DNA of 64,000 nt from Competibacter_A sp037045685 (lineage in GTDB: Bacteria > Pseudomonadota > Gammaproteobacteria > Competibacterales > Competibacteraceae), in the NCBI GenBank assembly GCA_037045685.1, contig JBAOII010000001.1, forward strand, positions 54,505 to 118,504, read 5' to 3'. Under the pieces are notes generated by a model that saw only the letters and a program-made list of their open reading frames with translations, did not search any database and had not been told where the DNA came from. Numbering within the stretch: the first letter of the stretch is position 1; the number at the start of each line of letters is the position of its first letter. Below, piece after piece: positions 26,242-37,059 of this stretch. The position numbers were made by a program, and so were the translations under genes.

Positions 26242-27135
26242 ATGCTGATCCGTGTGGGATACGACATCATCTTCGAGCATCCGGCGCCGACGCCGATCAT
26301 CGCGATGCTCTACCTCCATCCCTCACGCGGGCCTTCGATCCGTCGGGGCGAATACTTGCTCGTCGAGCCGCCGGTGCCGGTCAGCGAATACATCGACGCT
26401 TTTGGCAATCGTTGCGGCCGCCTGCTCGCGCCGGCCGGTCCGATGCGGTTTTGGAACGATGCGGTGGTCGAGGACGACGGCCGGCCGGACTGCCAGAATC
26501 CCGCCGCCGAACAGCATGAAATCCACGACTTGCCGGACCAAATCCTGACGTTTTTGCTGCCGAGCCGCTACTGCGAAGTGGATCGCATGGTGGATATCGC
26601 CTGGCAGCTTTTCAGCGCGGTGCCGAAGGGTTGGGCGCGGGTGCAGGCGATCTGCGATTTCGTCCACAACCACATCCAGTTCGATTACATGCAGGCCCGC
26701 AAGACCCGCACCGCCTACGACGTTTATCAGGAGCGGGTCGGCGTCTGTCGCGACTACACCCACTTGGCCGTCACCTTGTGCCGCTGCCTGAATATCCCGG
26801 CCCGATATTGCACCGGCTATCTGGGCGACATCGGGGTGCCGGTGACGGGTCCGATGGATTTCAGCGCGTGGTTCGAGGCGTACTTGGACGGTCGCTGGTA
26901 CACCTTCGATCCGCGCAACCACGCGCCGCGCATCGGCCGGGTGCTGATGGCCTATGGCCACGATGCCGCCGACGTGGCGCTGCTGACCTCCTTCGGCCCG
27001 AGCCGGTTGGAGCGGTTCACCGTGTGGGCCGACGAAGTGGGCGAGGAAGCCCTGACTACCGGTCCCGAGCGAGCCATCCTGACGGGGCCGGTCAGCGATT
27101 TGCTTGCGCGGGGCGCTAGCGCGATGAAACCCTGA
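26242..27135 (+). CDS. Transglutaminase-like (papain-fold) family protein
   Basis: A 297-residue protein without signal peptide. The N-terminal ~100 residues form the beta-rich extension common to bacterial transglutaminase-like proteins (MLIRVGYDIIFEHPAPTPII). The core has the nucleophile Cys in RVGVCRDYTHLAV (~170), followed by NIPARYCTGYLGDIG. Then comes DFSAWFEAYLDGRWYTFDPRN with the Asp of the triad. At the place where many family members have His-Ala-Trp, this sequence has Ser-Ala-Trp, so the classical histidine is not at its usual spot. These proteins are usually predicted proteases or peptidoglycan/peptide-modifying enzymes. No partner gene is evident. Confidence 0.78.
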   Translation: MLIRVGYDIIFEHPAPTPIIAMLYLHPSRGPSIRRGEYLLVEPPVPVSEYIDAFGNRCGRLLAPAGPMRFWNDAVVEDDGRPDCQNPAAEQHEIHDLPDQILTFLLPSRYCEVDRMVDIAWQLFSAVPKGWARVQAICDFVHNHIQFDYMQARKTRTAYDVYQERVGVCRDYTHLAVTLCRCLNIPARYCTGYLGDIGVPVTGPMDFSAWFEAYLDGRWYTFDPRNHAPRIGRVLMAYGHDAADVALLTSFGPSRLERFTVWADEVGEEALTTGPERAILTGPVSDLLARGASAMKP

Positions 27136-27185
27136 CGCCCGAACGAGTGGCCCGGGAATCCGTGTTGGTTAGAAGCGGGCCACCA

Positions 27186-28301
27186 TTATTTCTTCGCGCC
27201 ATAGACTTGTTCCCGGGTAAACACTTTTTCGGCGATCAGAGTGCCGTCGATATTGGCCTTGGTGATGGAAACCACGGGAGTGACGACGGTCGGAACCTTG
27301 GTGAAGCCGTTATCGATCAGCGTGAATCGCAAATCTCCCTGGCTCGCCTCCTTGGCGATAGCCTCGGCCGGCTTGCTGGGATTTTTGGCGATCTCGACCG
27401 CGATTTCGGCGGCCTTGAACGCCAGAGGCTCGATCTTCTTCCAGATGTCCATCGCTTGCTTGCCCTGGACGATGTATTGAACGTTCTTCAAATCCGCGTC
27501 CGACCCGGCGACAAAGGTTTTTTCCGCGTTCGCCAGCCCTTCCAGGTCCAGCGACGCGACCACCCCGCTGGCCAATCCGCTGTTGTTGCAGACAAAAGCA
27601 TCCACTCGGTTATTGTGCTTCAACAGCAAATTGCCGGTTGTTTCGGCGGCTCGGTCGGGCGACCAATCGACGTGCGCGATTTGCGCGATCAGCTTTAAGC
27701 CAGGATTTTTTTGAATCGTGTCCAGAACGCCTTGGCTCATGGCCGTCGCGTTCGAATCGCCGGGTTGTCCCATGATGAGCGCGACGCTTCCTTCCACTTT
27801 CCCGCGTTTCTCCTGAAACCATTTCACCATCGCCTCTCCCTGCAATTGACCGACTGCCCAGCTATCCTGCATCACCATAATATCCAGAGGGCCATTGGTC
27901 AGCAGCGAGTCATAACCGACAACCTTGACCCCCTTTTTGTTCGCCAAACGCACCAGTGCGCCCGCAGTGCCGGTATTGACCGGCTGGAGCACGATCACCT
28001 GACAGCCTTCATCCAGCATTTTTTCAAACTGCTGTAGTTGAGTCAGCTCGTTATTGCCGCTGGAGTCGAACAGGACTTTCGCGCCCAACGACTCGGCATG
28101 AGCGATGAACCGCGCTTTGTCGGTCTGGTAGCGCTCTTCCTGCATGGTCTTGAGCAAAAAACCGATTTTGACAGCCGGTTCGGCCGCTTCCGCGCCGGGC
28201 CGAAAAATCGACAGCGCTGTCAACAGAACGGAAAGCCCCATGATTTGGGCCATGGAAAAAAATGGGCTTTTTATCGCGCGCGGTAGCTTTGACATGTGCA
28301 T
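27186..28301 (-). CDS. xylF: Sugar ABC transporter periplasmic binding protein, XylF-like (first copy)
   Basis: A type-I periplasmic binding protein of ~371 residues from the ATG at 28301 (a second ATG at 28295 is equally possible; neither has a strong ribosome-binding site). The signal peptide spans the hydrophobic MAQIMGLSVLLTALSIF and ends near AEAAEP. The mature part IGFLLKTMQEERYQTDKARF is followed by FDSSGNNELTQLQQ, VIVLQPVNTGTAG and FVCNNSGLASG, as in D-xylose and related pentose-binding proteins. It is a close paralogue of the protein at 31229-32278, placed at the other end of xylG-xylH. It binds sugar in the periplasm and hands it to XylH/XylG. Confidence 0.88.
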   Translation of the reverse strand: MHMSKLPRAIKSPFFSMAQIMGLSVLLTALSIFRPGAEAAEPAVKIGFLLKTMQEERYQTDKARFIAHAESLGAKVLFDSSGNNELTQLQQFEKMLDEGCQVIVLQPVNTGTAGALVRLANKKGVKVVGYDSLLTNGPLDIMVMQDSWAVGQLQGEAMVKWFQEKRGKVEGSVALIMGQPGDSNATAMSQGVLDTIQKNPGLKLIAQIAHVDWSPDRAAETTGNLLLKHNNRVDAFVCNNSGLASGVVASLDLEGLANAEKTFVAGSDADLKNVQYIVQGKQAMDIWKKIEPLAFKAAEIAVEIAKNPSKPAEAIAKEASQGDLRFTLIDNGFTKVPTVVTPVVSITKANIDGTLIAEKVFTREQVYGAKK

Positions 28302-28375
28302 GTTATCCACTGGGTAAAGTTGACGAACGAACCAGCCAAAGAAGCAGATATTGACTCCGCTCATTCAATTGACCA

Positions 28376-29554
28376 TTACCCGCGCTTCTTCTTGCTCAAC
28401 ACGTCGAACCATACCGCCAGAATGATGATGAGGCCTTTGATGATGAGCTGGTAGAAGGTCGGCACTTCCAGCAAGCTCATCCCGTTGTTCAGCACGCTGA
28501 TGATAAATGCGCCGATGACGGTGCCGACGATGGTGCCGACTCCACCCGAAAAGCTGGTTCCACCGATGATGACCGCCGAAATCGCATCGAGCTCGAACAT
28601 GTTGCCCAAATTCGGAGATGCGCCATTCAGCCGCGATGCCAACAGGATACCGGCCAAGGCCGATAAGGTGGTAATAATGCAGTAAATCCCGAGCTTCATG
28701 CGGTAGATGCTAATCCCGGACAGTCGCGCCGCCTCTTCGTTGCCGCCCATCGCGTAGACCCTGCGCCCGAATTTGGTATTTTGGAGCATGAAGGTTCCAA
28801 AAAACACGATCACCGCAAAAATCGCGACCGGATAAGGTAATCCCCGATAAGTGAAGGCATACAAGGTGATACCGCCGGCAAGCAGGGTAACGGCCGTCGC
28901 GGTAATCAGCTCTTGCCGCTTGACCTCGACGCCGTATTGCTGTTTCTGTTTCAAATCGCGATATTGCGAAAAGAACAGAAATCCCAGAATCACCAATACC
29001 ACAACCGTGGAGACGGTGACGGAGAAGAACCCGCCGCCGATTTCCGCGAAGGTGGCATCGGTGACGGGCACCGAGCCGCCGCCGGAGAGCGTGAGCGCCA
29101 CGCCCCGGGCAATCGTCATCATGCCCAGGGTAATGATGAAGGGCGGAATATTGTAATGCGCGATCCAAAAACCATTCCAAATGCCGACCAGAAATCCGGT
29201 GAGAAACAAGGTGATCAGGATCGCCGCCCAGATGTTGACGCCGGATTGCATGAGCAGGGTCACGACAATCGCGGCCAATCCGACGATCGAACCCACCGAC
29301 AGGTCGATGCCATTGATGATGATGACCAGCGTCATCCCGACCGCGATAATGCCGACGATGGTCGTTTGGCGGGCCAAGTTGGTTAAATTTCTCGGCGTGA
29401 AGAACGACTCGTCCCAAAAGCTGAAAATGATCACCAAGACGACCAAAGCGACCAAGGTTCCATTGTCCTTCAAAAATTTCAAAAAGGTTTGCACGGCCTC
29501 ACCTTGCATGACACTTGGTGCATTTTCGTTGCTGGGCGTGGTAGTATTTGCCAT
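28376..29554 (-). CDS. xylH: Sugar ABC transporter permease, XylH-like
   Basis: A 392-residue CUT2-type permease. The start MANTTTPSNENAP is chosen because GAAGAAGGAT lies before it; the longer open frame overlaps the ATPase gene. About ten membrane segments are visible. Typical family pieces are NLTNLARQTTIVGIIAVGMT, NGIDLSVGSIVGLAAI and, near the end, DAISAVIIGGTSFSGGVGTI and IISVLNNGMSLL. It forms the membrane channel, likely as a homodimer, for pentose or related sugar import. It begins five bases after the xylG stop, so they are one operon. Confidence 0.9.
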   Translation of the reverse strand: MANTTTPSNENAPSVMQGEAVQTFLKFLKDNGTLVALVVLVIIFSFWDESFFTPRNLTNLARQTTIVGIIAVGMTLVIIINGIDLSVGSIVGLAAIVVTLLMQSGVNIWAAILITLFLTGFLVGIWNGFWIAHYNIPPFIITLGMMTIARGVALTLSGGGSVPVTDATFAEIGGGFFSVTVSTVVVLVILGFLFFSQYRDLKQKQQYGVEVKRQELITATAVTLLAGGITLYAFTYRGLPYPVAIFAVIVFFGTFMLQNTKFGRRVYAMGGNEEAARLSGISIYRMKLGIYCIITTLSALAGILLASRLNGASPNLGNMFELDAISAVIIGGTSFSGGVGTIVGTVIGAFIISVLNNGMSLLEVPTFYQLIIKGLIIILAVWFDVLSKKKRG

Positions 29555-29559
29555 GGTGG

Positions 29560-31101
29560 TTATCCTTCTTTTTTCCGACTGCCGGTGGCATAGGCCATGA
29601 TGAGTTCTTTGGTGGCTTGATCGCGCGCCAATTCGGCGACGATTTCTCCCTCGCACATCACCAGGATGCGGTCGCTGATCCCCATGACTTCCGGAAGCTC
29701 GGAAGAAATCACGATCACGGTAACCCCATCTTCAACCAGTTTATTCAATAAATTGTAAATCTCGACTTTCGCGCCCACGTCGATGCCGCGGGTCGGCTCG
29801 TCCAGAATGAGGACTTTCGGTTTGGTGTTGAGCCATTTGGCCAAGATGACTTTTTGCTGGTTGCCGCCGCTGAGCGTGTCGATTTTCACATCGAGTCCCG
29901 GCGTTTTGATCGCCAGCCGTTTCACGTAATCCTGCGCCAGATTCCGTTCCTTGGCCTCGTTGATCACGCCCAACAGATTGGCGACGGTTTCCAGCGAGCT
30001 GATCATCATGTTCTGGATGATGCTTTGCCCCAGAATCAGTCCGATGCGCTTGCGGTCCTCGGTGACCAGACCGATCCCCTTTTCGATGGCATCGTGCGGG
30101 GAGCGGAAATGCATGAGTTGGTTGTTCAGGAAAACTTCGCCCCGAGCCGGCCCGGGCGGCGCTCCAAAAATACCCGAGACCAACTCGGTCCGTCCCGATC
30201 CCATCAAGCCGGAAAAACCGAGAATTTCGCCCTTATAGGCGCTGAACGACGCATTTTTGACTTTCTTCTGACCGGGAAGATCGGGATTGTCGATTTCGAA
30301 GTTCTTGACTTCCAGAATTTTTTCACCGCGTTGACATTTTCCCTTGGGGAACATGTCCTTGACATCCCGCCCGACCATGCGGCTGATCAGTTGATCCAGC
30401 GTGATCTCGGGTATCGGGGTCACGTCGCCGATGGTTTTGCCGTCCCGCAGCACGACCACGCGATCCGCGATTTGCTGGAGTTCTTCCATCTTGTGCGAAA
30501 TGTACGACATGCACACGCCTTGGCGCTTTAGCTTTCGGATAATTTCGAACAGTGCGTCAACTTCCTTATCGGTCAAGGCGGAGGTGGGTTCATCGAAGAC
30601 CAAGACATCGGCTTTCTTGGACAATGCCTTGGCAATTTCCACCATCTGTTGCTTCCCGACCGTCAGATCCTTGACCTTATCCGTCGGTTTGAAGTCCTGG
30701 ATATGCAGTTCGTCCAACAATCGTTGGGTCTCCGCAAACAGCTTGCTCCAATTGATCACTCCAAACGCATTGGTAATTTGTCGATCCAGATAAATGTTTT
30801 CGGCGACGGTCAACTCGGGGATCAGGTTCAATTCCTGGTAGATGATCGCCACGCCCGACGCCTCCGCGTCTTTGGTGCTGTAAAACCGCTTTAGCTCCCC
30901 TCGCAGATAAATGTCCCCCTGATAGCTGGGATAGGGCCAGACTCCGCTCAGGACTTTCATCAGCGTTGATTTGCCCGCGCCGTTCTCGCCCATCAACGCC
31001 AGCACTTCTCCCGACCGCGCCTCGAAATTGACCTGATCCAAGGCGCGTACTCCGGGGAAGTCCTTGACGATATTTTTCATTTCCAAGACGATTTCGCCCA
31101 T
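29560..31101 (-). CDS. xylG: Sugar ABC transporter ATP-binding protein, XylG-like (two NBDs)
   Basis: A 513-residue duplicated ATPase. The first domain has Walker A MGENGAGKST, the XylG-typical SGVWPYPSYQGDIYL, signature LTVGKQQMVEIAKAL and Walker B DVLVFDEPTSALT. The second has FSGLMGSGRTEL (degenerate Walker A), signature LSGGNQQKVILAKWL and KVLILDEPTRGIDVG. Such asymmetric pairs are normal in CUT2 sugar importers. The start MGEIVLEMK is preferred over a frame extending into the terminator upstream. It powers uptake through XylH. Confidence 0.92.
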   Translation of the reverse strand: MGEIVLEMKNIVKDFPGVRALDQVNFEARSGEVLALMGENGAGKSTLMKVLSGVWPYPSYQGDIYLRGELKRFYSTKDAEASGVAIIYQELNLIPELTVAENIYLDRQITNAFGVINWSKLFAETQRLLDELHIQDFKPTDKVKDLTVGKQQMVEIAKALSKKADVLVFDEPTSALTDKEVDALFEIIRKLKRQGVCMSYISHKMEELQQIADRVVVLRDGKTIGDVTPIPEITLDQLISRMVGRDVKDMFPKGKCQRGEKILEVKNFEIDNPDLPGQKKVKNASFSAYKGEILGFSGLMGSGRTELVSGIFGAPPGPARGEVFLNNQLMHFRSPHDAIEKGIGLVTEDRKRIGLILGQSIIQNMMISSLETVANLLGVINEAKERNLAQDYVKRLAIKTPGLDVKIDTLSGGNQQKVILAKWLNTKPKVLILDEPTRGIDVGAKVEIYNLLNKLVEDGVTVIVISSELPEVMGISDRILVMCEGEIVAELARDQATKELIMAYATGSRKKEG

Positions 31102-31137
31102 TCGATTCACCGTCCTTTTTCGTTCCGGAAATTTTCG

Positions 31138-31177
31138 ACAAAAAAGCCCACTTTCAGGCGTGCCGGAAAGTGGGCTT
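31138..31177 (-). terminator. Intrinsic terminator/attenuator between xylF and xylG
   Basis: On the minus strand a 12-bp perfect stem AAGCCCACTTTC/GAAAGTGGGCTT ends in a T-run. It lies ~50 bases behind the binding-protein gene and just ahead of xylG. Partial read-through would give high binding-protein and lower ATPase/permease levels, as is common in sugar ABC operons. Confidence 0.85.
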
Positions 31178-31228
31178 CGGCAGCTTGTCCTCGGTCGCGC
31201 CAAACGGCGGATCAGAGGCGGTCAGGCA

Positions 31229-32278
31229 TTATTTTTTGCCGTAGACCTGTTCCTTGGTGTAGAGCCCTTCCTTGATGATGGTGGAATCCAGGTTGTCCTT
31301 GGTGATCGGCACGATCTCGGTGACGACGGTGGGCACCTCGACGGCGCCGTTGTTGATCGTCTTGTCGATCTTGACCAGGTCGGCGGGTTTCTTGTCGGGA
31401 TTCTGGGCCAGCTTGACGGCGATTTCGGCGGCCGTTTCCGCCAGCGGTTTGACCTTCTTCCAGATTTCGACGGTTTGCTTGCCCTGCGCCACGTATTGGA
31501 TGTTGGCCAGATCGGCGTCGGAGCCGGCGACGAACACCTTGTCGGTGCTGGCGAGTCCTTGGGCGTCGAGAGCGGCGACCACGCCCCGCGCCATGCCGCT
31601 GTTGTTGCAAATGAACGCATCGACCTGGTTTTTGTATTTGGTCAAGGCGTTTTCCGTGGTCGCCATCGCCTTGTCGGTGGACCAGCCTTCGTGGGATTGT
31701 TCCACCACCAGCTTCAGGCCGGGATTTTTCTTGATGAGCTCCACCGCGCCGCTGCTCATGGCCACCGCGTTGGAGTCGCCCGGCTGCCCCATGATCAGCG
31801 CCACGTTGCCTTCGACTTTCCCCTTATGTTTCTTGAACCACTCCAACATCGCTTCGCCTTGGAGCTTCCCCACCGCCCAGCTATCCTGCATGACCATCAT
31901 GTCGAGCGGCCCGTTGACCAGCATCGAATCGTAGCCGACGACTCTCACTTTCTCTTCGTTCGCCGTCTTGACCATTTTGCCGGCGGTTCCGGTGTTCACC
32001 GGCTGCATGACGATGACCTTGCAGCCTTTGGCCAGCATGTTTTCAAACTTCGATAGCTGCGCTTGCTCGTCGTTGTTGGCCGAATCGAACACGACTTCGG
32101 CGCCCAGGGATTCGGCTTTCGCGGTGAAATCGGCTTTATCGTGCTGATAGCGCTCTTCCTGCATGGTTTTCAGCAAAAAGCAGACTTTGACTTTGTCCGC
32201 GCCGAACGCATTGTTACCCAAGGCCAGCGTAACCATGGCAGAGGCGGCGAATACGATCTTAAAGGTTTTTTGAGTCAT
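31229..32278 (-). CDS. xylF: Sugar ABC transporter periplasmic binding protein, XylF-like (second copy)
   Basis: A 349-residue periplasmic binding protein with signal peptide MTQKTFKIVFAASAMVTLA... cleaved near AFGADKV. AGGAGG lies seven bases before the ATG. Mature motifs KVCFLLKTMQEERYQHDKAD, FDSANNDEQAQL, VIVMQPVNTGTAG, GYDSMLVNGPLD and AFICNNSGMARG match the first copy at 27186-28301 nearly position by position. It is followed by a strong terminator-like hairpin and then xylG-xylH. Two binding proteins around one ATPase/permease pair could widen substrate range or affinity. Confidence 0.9.
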   Translation of the reverse strand: MTQKTFKIVFAASAMVTLALGNNAFGADKVKVCFLLKTMQEERYQHDKADFTAKAESLGAEVVFDSANNDEQAQLSKFENMLAKGCKVIVMQPVNTGTAGKMVKTANEEKVRVVGYDSMLVNGPLDMMVMQDSWAVGKLQGEAMLEWFKKHKGKVEGNVALIMGQPGDSNAVAMSSGAVELIKKNPGLKLVVEQSHEGWSTDKAMATTENALTKYKNQVDAFICNNSGMARGVVAALDAQGLASTDKVFVAGSDADLANIQYVAQGKQTVEIWKKVKPLAETAAEIAVKLAQNPDKKPADLVKIDKTINNGAVEVPTVVTEIVPITKDNLDSTIIKEGLYTKEQVYGKK

Positions 32279-32465
32279 GTGATCCTCCTACAGAATAGTT
32301 ATGAGATCGCGTTTTTTGACGCTGATTGTCCGGTGACCGGAAGACGGTCGGCCGGTGTCTGTTTCGGTCTGGCTGGGACGGATCATCGGGGTTCGGGTAT
32401 TTTGATTATAGGCTCTCCTTTATGGTTTGCCCGGATGAAGAAGAGTGATCGCGTTGCGGGAACGG

Positions 32466-33422
32466 TCACTGGCGACACAGGAAATCTCGCACCCGCTCGC
32501 GGTCGGGCAACGCCGGAATCGCGCCCCGTTCCAGGGTCGCGAGCGCCCCGACCGCGTTGGCGAAGCGGCACAGTTCGCGCAGCCGAGCTTCGTCCTCGAA
32601 CGTCGTCGGCTCGGCGAGCAAACCTTGCAGCAAGCCGGCCACGAAGCCGTCGCCGGCGCCGGTCGCATCGACCGCCTCGACCTTGAAGCTTGCCACCTCG
32701 CCGGAGAACGCCGGGGTGAAGTAGACGCAGCCGACGCGGCCCCGCGTGATCACCATCAGTTTCAGTTCGTCGTGCCAGAGCGCCTTGCAGGCGGCGGTCA
32801 GGTCGCCGATTCCTGTCAGAAACTCGCTTTCGTCGTCGCTGAGCTTGACGACATGCGCTTTCTTCAGGCCCAGCAACATGCCTTCCCGCGCGGCGCTCGG
32901 GTCCGGCCACAGCGGCAGCCGCAAGTTGGGATCGTAGGAAATCAGGCAACCGGCGGCGCGGGCGGTGTCGACGGCGTACAAGGTGGCGCTGCGAGACGGT
33001 TCGCCGATCAGGCTGATCGAACCGAAATGCAATAGCTTGGCGCGCTTGAGCGCATCGATGTCCACCTCTCTGGGGTTGAACAGCATGTCGGCGCTGGGGT
33101 GGCGGTAGAACATGAACTCCCGTTCGCCGTCCGCCCGCAGCGAGACGAACGCCAGCGCGGTGCGCGCTTCCGTGGAAAAACACAGCGGACCGACATCGAC
33201 TCCGGCCTCGGCCAGCGTGTCGGCCAGAAAATGGCCGAAGGCGTCGTCGCCCACTTTGCCCATGAACGCGCTCTGGACGCCAAGCCGCGCGAGCCCGACG
33301 GCAACGTTGCCGGGCGCGCCGCCCGGCGCCTTGATGAACGCCGGCGCGTCGATCAGGCCGGTGCCGGTGACGGTCGGGACAAAGTCGATCAACAGTTCGC
33401 CAAGACAGATCGCGGCGGCCAT
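32466..33422 (-). CDS. PfkB-family sugar kinase, fructokinase-like
   Basis: A 318-residue kinase. The N-terminus CLGELLIDFVPTVTG is typical of fructokinases. The first PfkB signature region is GGAPGNVAVGLARLG, with GKVGDDAFGHFL after it. The C-terminal signature VDATGAGDGFVAGLLQG holds the catalytic Asp. It would phosphorylate the sugar brought in by the neighbouring ABC systems; fructose is favoured by the sequence, though ribose or another ketose is possible. GAGGAA lies before the ATG. It follows the binding-protein gene at 33496 after a hairpin-containing spacer. Confidence 0.88.
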   Translation of the reverse strand: MAAAICLGELLIDFVPTVTGTGLIDAPAFIKAPGGAPGNVAVGLARLGVQSAFMGKVGDDAFGHFLADTLAEAGVDVGPLCFSTEARTALAFVSLRADGEREFMFYRHPSADMLFNPREVDIDALKRAKLLHFGSISLIGEPSRSATLYAVDTARAAGCLISYDPNLRLPLWPDPSAAREGMLLGLKKAHVVKLSDDESEFLTGIGDLTAACKALWHDELKLMVITRGRVGCVYFTPAFSGEVASFKVEAVDATGAGDGFVAGLLQGLLAEPTTFEDEARLRELCRFANAVGALATLERGAIPALPDRERVRDFLCRQ

Positions 33423-33451
33423 GTCGGGGTTCCTCGGAAAAGCGGTGAAGG

Positions 33452-33489
33452 CCGGAGACCGAAGCCAGGTTCCGGGCTCCGGTCTCCGC
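33452..33489. repeat. Intercistronic hairpin
   Basis: CCGGAGACCG pairs with CGGTCTCCG around a ~20-base loop, between the binding-protein stop and the kinase start. There is no T-run, so an mRNA-processing or stabilising role is more likely than termination. Confidence 0.6.
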
Positions 33490-33495
33490 GTTGGC

Positions 33496-34435
33496 TCACT
33501 TGGTGACCCAGCCCTTGTAGTCCTTGACGTTGTCGCGGGTGATCAGATCGACCGGGATCAGAATGAGCCGCTTCCTTCGGCGCTTTGCCCTGCTTGATCT
33601 GGTAGCCGATCTCGACACCTTCCTTCGCCATCCGCAGCGGGTTCTGCGCGGCGGTGGCGAGGAACAGGCTGTCCTTGTCTTTCAGAGCCTCCACCGCCAC
33701 CGGCGCACCGTCGACGCCGGTGATGAAAAATTCGGTGCGCTTGGCCTGCCGCGCCGCCAGGTCGGCGCCGGTGCCGGTGGGATCGTTGATCGCGAACACC
33801 GCGTCGATCTTGGGGAAGGCGGTGAGCAGGTTGCTCATCGTCTCCAAGCCACCTTCGCGGCTGCCCCGGCCGTTCTGGTTGTCGGAGAGGATCTTGATGC
33901 CGGGATTTTTCGCGAACACCGCCTTGCAACCCTTGATCCGGTCGGTCACGGCGGTGACCGGCGGACCGTCGATGATGACCACATCGCCCTTGCCCTTCAG
34001 CCGGTCGACGATGAACTGACAGGCTTTTTCGCCGGCCTGGATGTTGTTGCTGGTGATCATCGCGTTGACGCCCTCGGCCGCCGCGTCCACGGCGATCACC
34101 GGAATGCCCGCTTCCTTGGCGCGCATGACGGCGGGCATGATGCCCTCGGGGTGGACGGGGTTGAGCAGGATCACGTCGACCTTGGCCGCGATGAAGTTGT
34201 CGATCTGGTTGGTCTGCTTGCCCAGATCGTCATCGGCGGAATCGACGGTGACCCTGACCTTGTCACCGCCGAGTTCTTTCGCTTTTTCCTCGGCCCCCTT
34301 GGCCAAGGTCACGAAAAACGGGTTGCCCATGTTGCCCATGGACACGCCGACGGCTTTCAGGGGCTGATCGGCGGCGAGGGCTGCGGCGGAGCAGGTCAGG
34401 GCCAACACGGCTGAGGAAATCAGGGTCTTTTTCAT
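33496..34435 (-). CDS. Sugar ABC periplasmic binding protein, RbsB-like (frameshift near its end as read)
   Basis: A 312-residue type-I binding protein when one extra base near 33569 is discounted; the end is then KGWVTK followed by TGA. The signal peptide MKKTLISSAVLALTCSAAALA is cleaved before ADQPLKA. Mature motifs GVSMGNMGNPFFVTLAKG and DVILLNPVHPEGI are ribose/galactose-binding-protein-like; AVFAINDPTGTGA and FITGVDGAP follow. It serves the permease and ATPase genes directly upstream in the operon. As read, the last ~25 residues are replaced by an unrelated tail, which would disturb the final helix. Confidence 0.88.
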
Positions 34436-34509
34436 GATGCGCTCTCTACGGGGTTTGACGGGTTTAGTTACCGCTCCTCGTCCGCGGACGGGCGAGAGGA
34501 GTGATGGGG

Positions 34510-35492
34510 TCAGGTGCGGGCGCCGGCGCCCTTGTGCCGGTACTTGTCGAGCGCGACCGCGATGATGATGACCAGTCCCTTGACGACCAACTGCCAAAAG
34601 AACGACACGTTCATCAAAGTCAGGCCGTTGTTGAGGGTGGAAATGATCAGCGCGCCGAACAGGGTGCCGATCACGGTGCCGATGCCGCCGACGAAGCTGG
34701 TGCCGCCCAGGATCACGGCGGCGATGGCGTCCAGCTCGTAGCCGGTGCCGAGCACGCCGTTGGCGCTGTACAGCCGGCTGGTGGTCATCACTCCGCCAAG
34801 GCCGGCCAGCAGCCCGCTGAAGGCGTAGACGAACAGCATCACCTGTCCGACCTTGATGCCGGTCAGGCGCGCCGCCTGGGGATTGCCGCCGACGCCGTAG
34901 ATGTAGATGCCGAGCACCGTGTGCCGGAGCAGGAACCAGGTCGCCAGCAGGACCAGAAAGGCGATCACCACGATCCAGGGCAGCGGTCCCAGGTAGGCGT
35001 TGCCGATCCAGGCGAAGTCGATCTTGCTGTTGATGATGGTGGTGCCGCCGGCCAGCAGGTAGGCGAGACCGCGCAGGGTGGTCATCGAACCCAGGGTGAC
35101 AATAAAGGGCGGCAGTCCCGCGTAGGCGACCAACAGGCCGTTGAGCGCGCCCAGCACCAGGCCGATCAGCAGCGCGATCGGCACCGCCGCCCAACCCAGT
35201 TCGGGCATGAGCGACACCGCCATCGCGGTGACCGCCGACACCGCTAGCACCGAGCCGACCGACAGGTCGATGCCGCCGGTGAGAATGACCACGGTCATGC
35301 CGGTCGCCAGCACGATGTTGATGGACGCCTGCCGGACGATGTTCAGCAGATTATTTTCGGTCAGGAAGTTGGGGGCGATGAACGCGAACGCGATGACGAT
35401 CGCGATCAACACCGGCAGGATGCCCGCCGTCTGAATCAGATTCGCCCAGAATTTCGGGTCGGGGGTTTTCGCGGGAGCGATGGCTTGTTCGG

Positions 35493-35496
<4 letters not shown>
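34510..35496 (-). CDS. Sugar ABC transporter permease, RbsC-like
   Basis: A 328-residue CUT2 permease with nine to ten membrane segments. Family markers are NNLLNIVRQASINIVLATGM, LTGGIDLSVGSVLAVSAV, ELDAIAAVILGGTSFVGGIG and STLNNGLTLMNV. The ATG overlaps the stop of the ATPase gene by four bases. It forms the channel for the RbsB-like binding protein downstream. Ribose, fructose or another hexose is possible; the operon and regulator favour fructose-type substrates (compare FrcBCA), but this is inference. Confidence 0.9.
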
Positions 35497-37058
<1,562 letters not shown>

Positions 37059-37059
37059 A

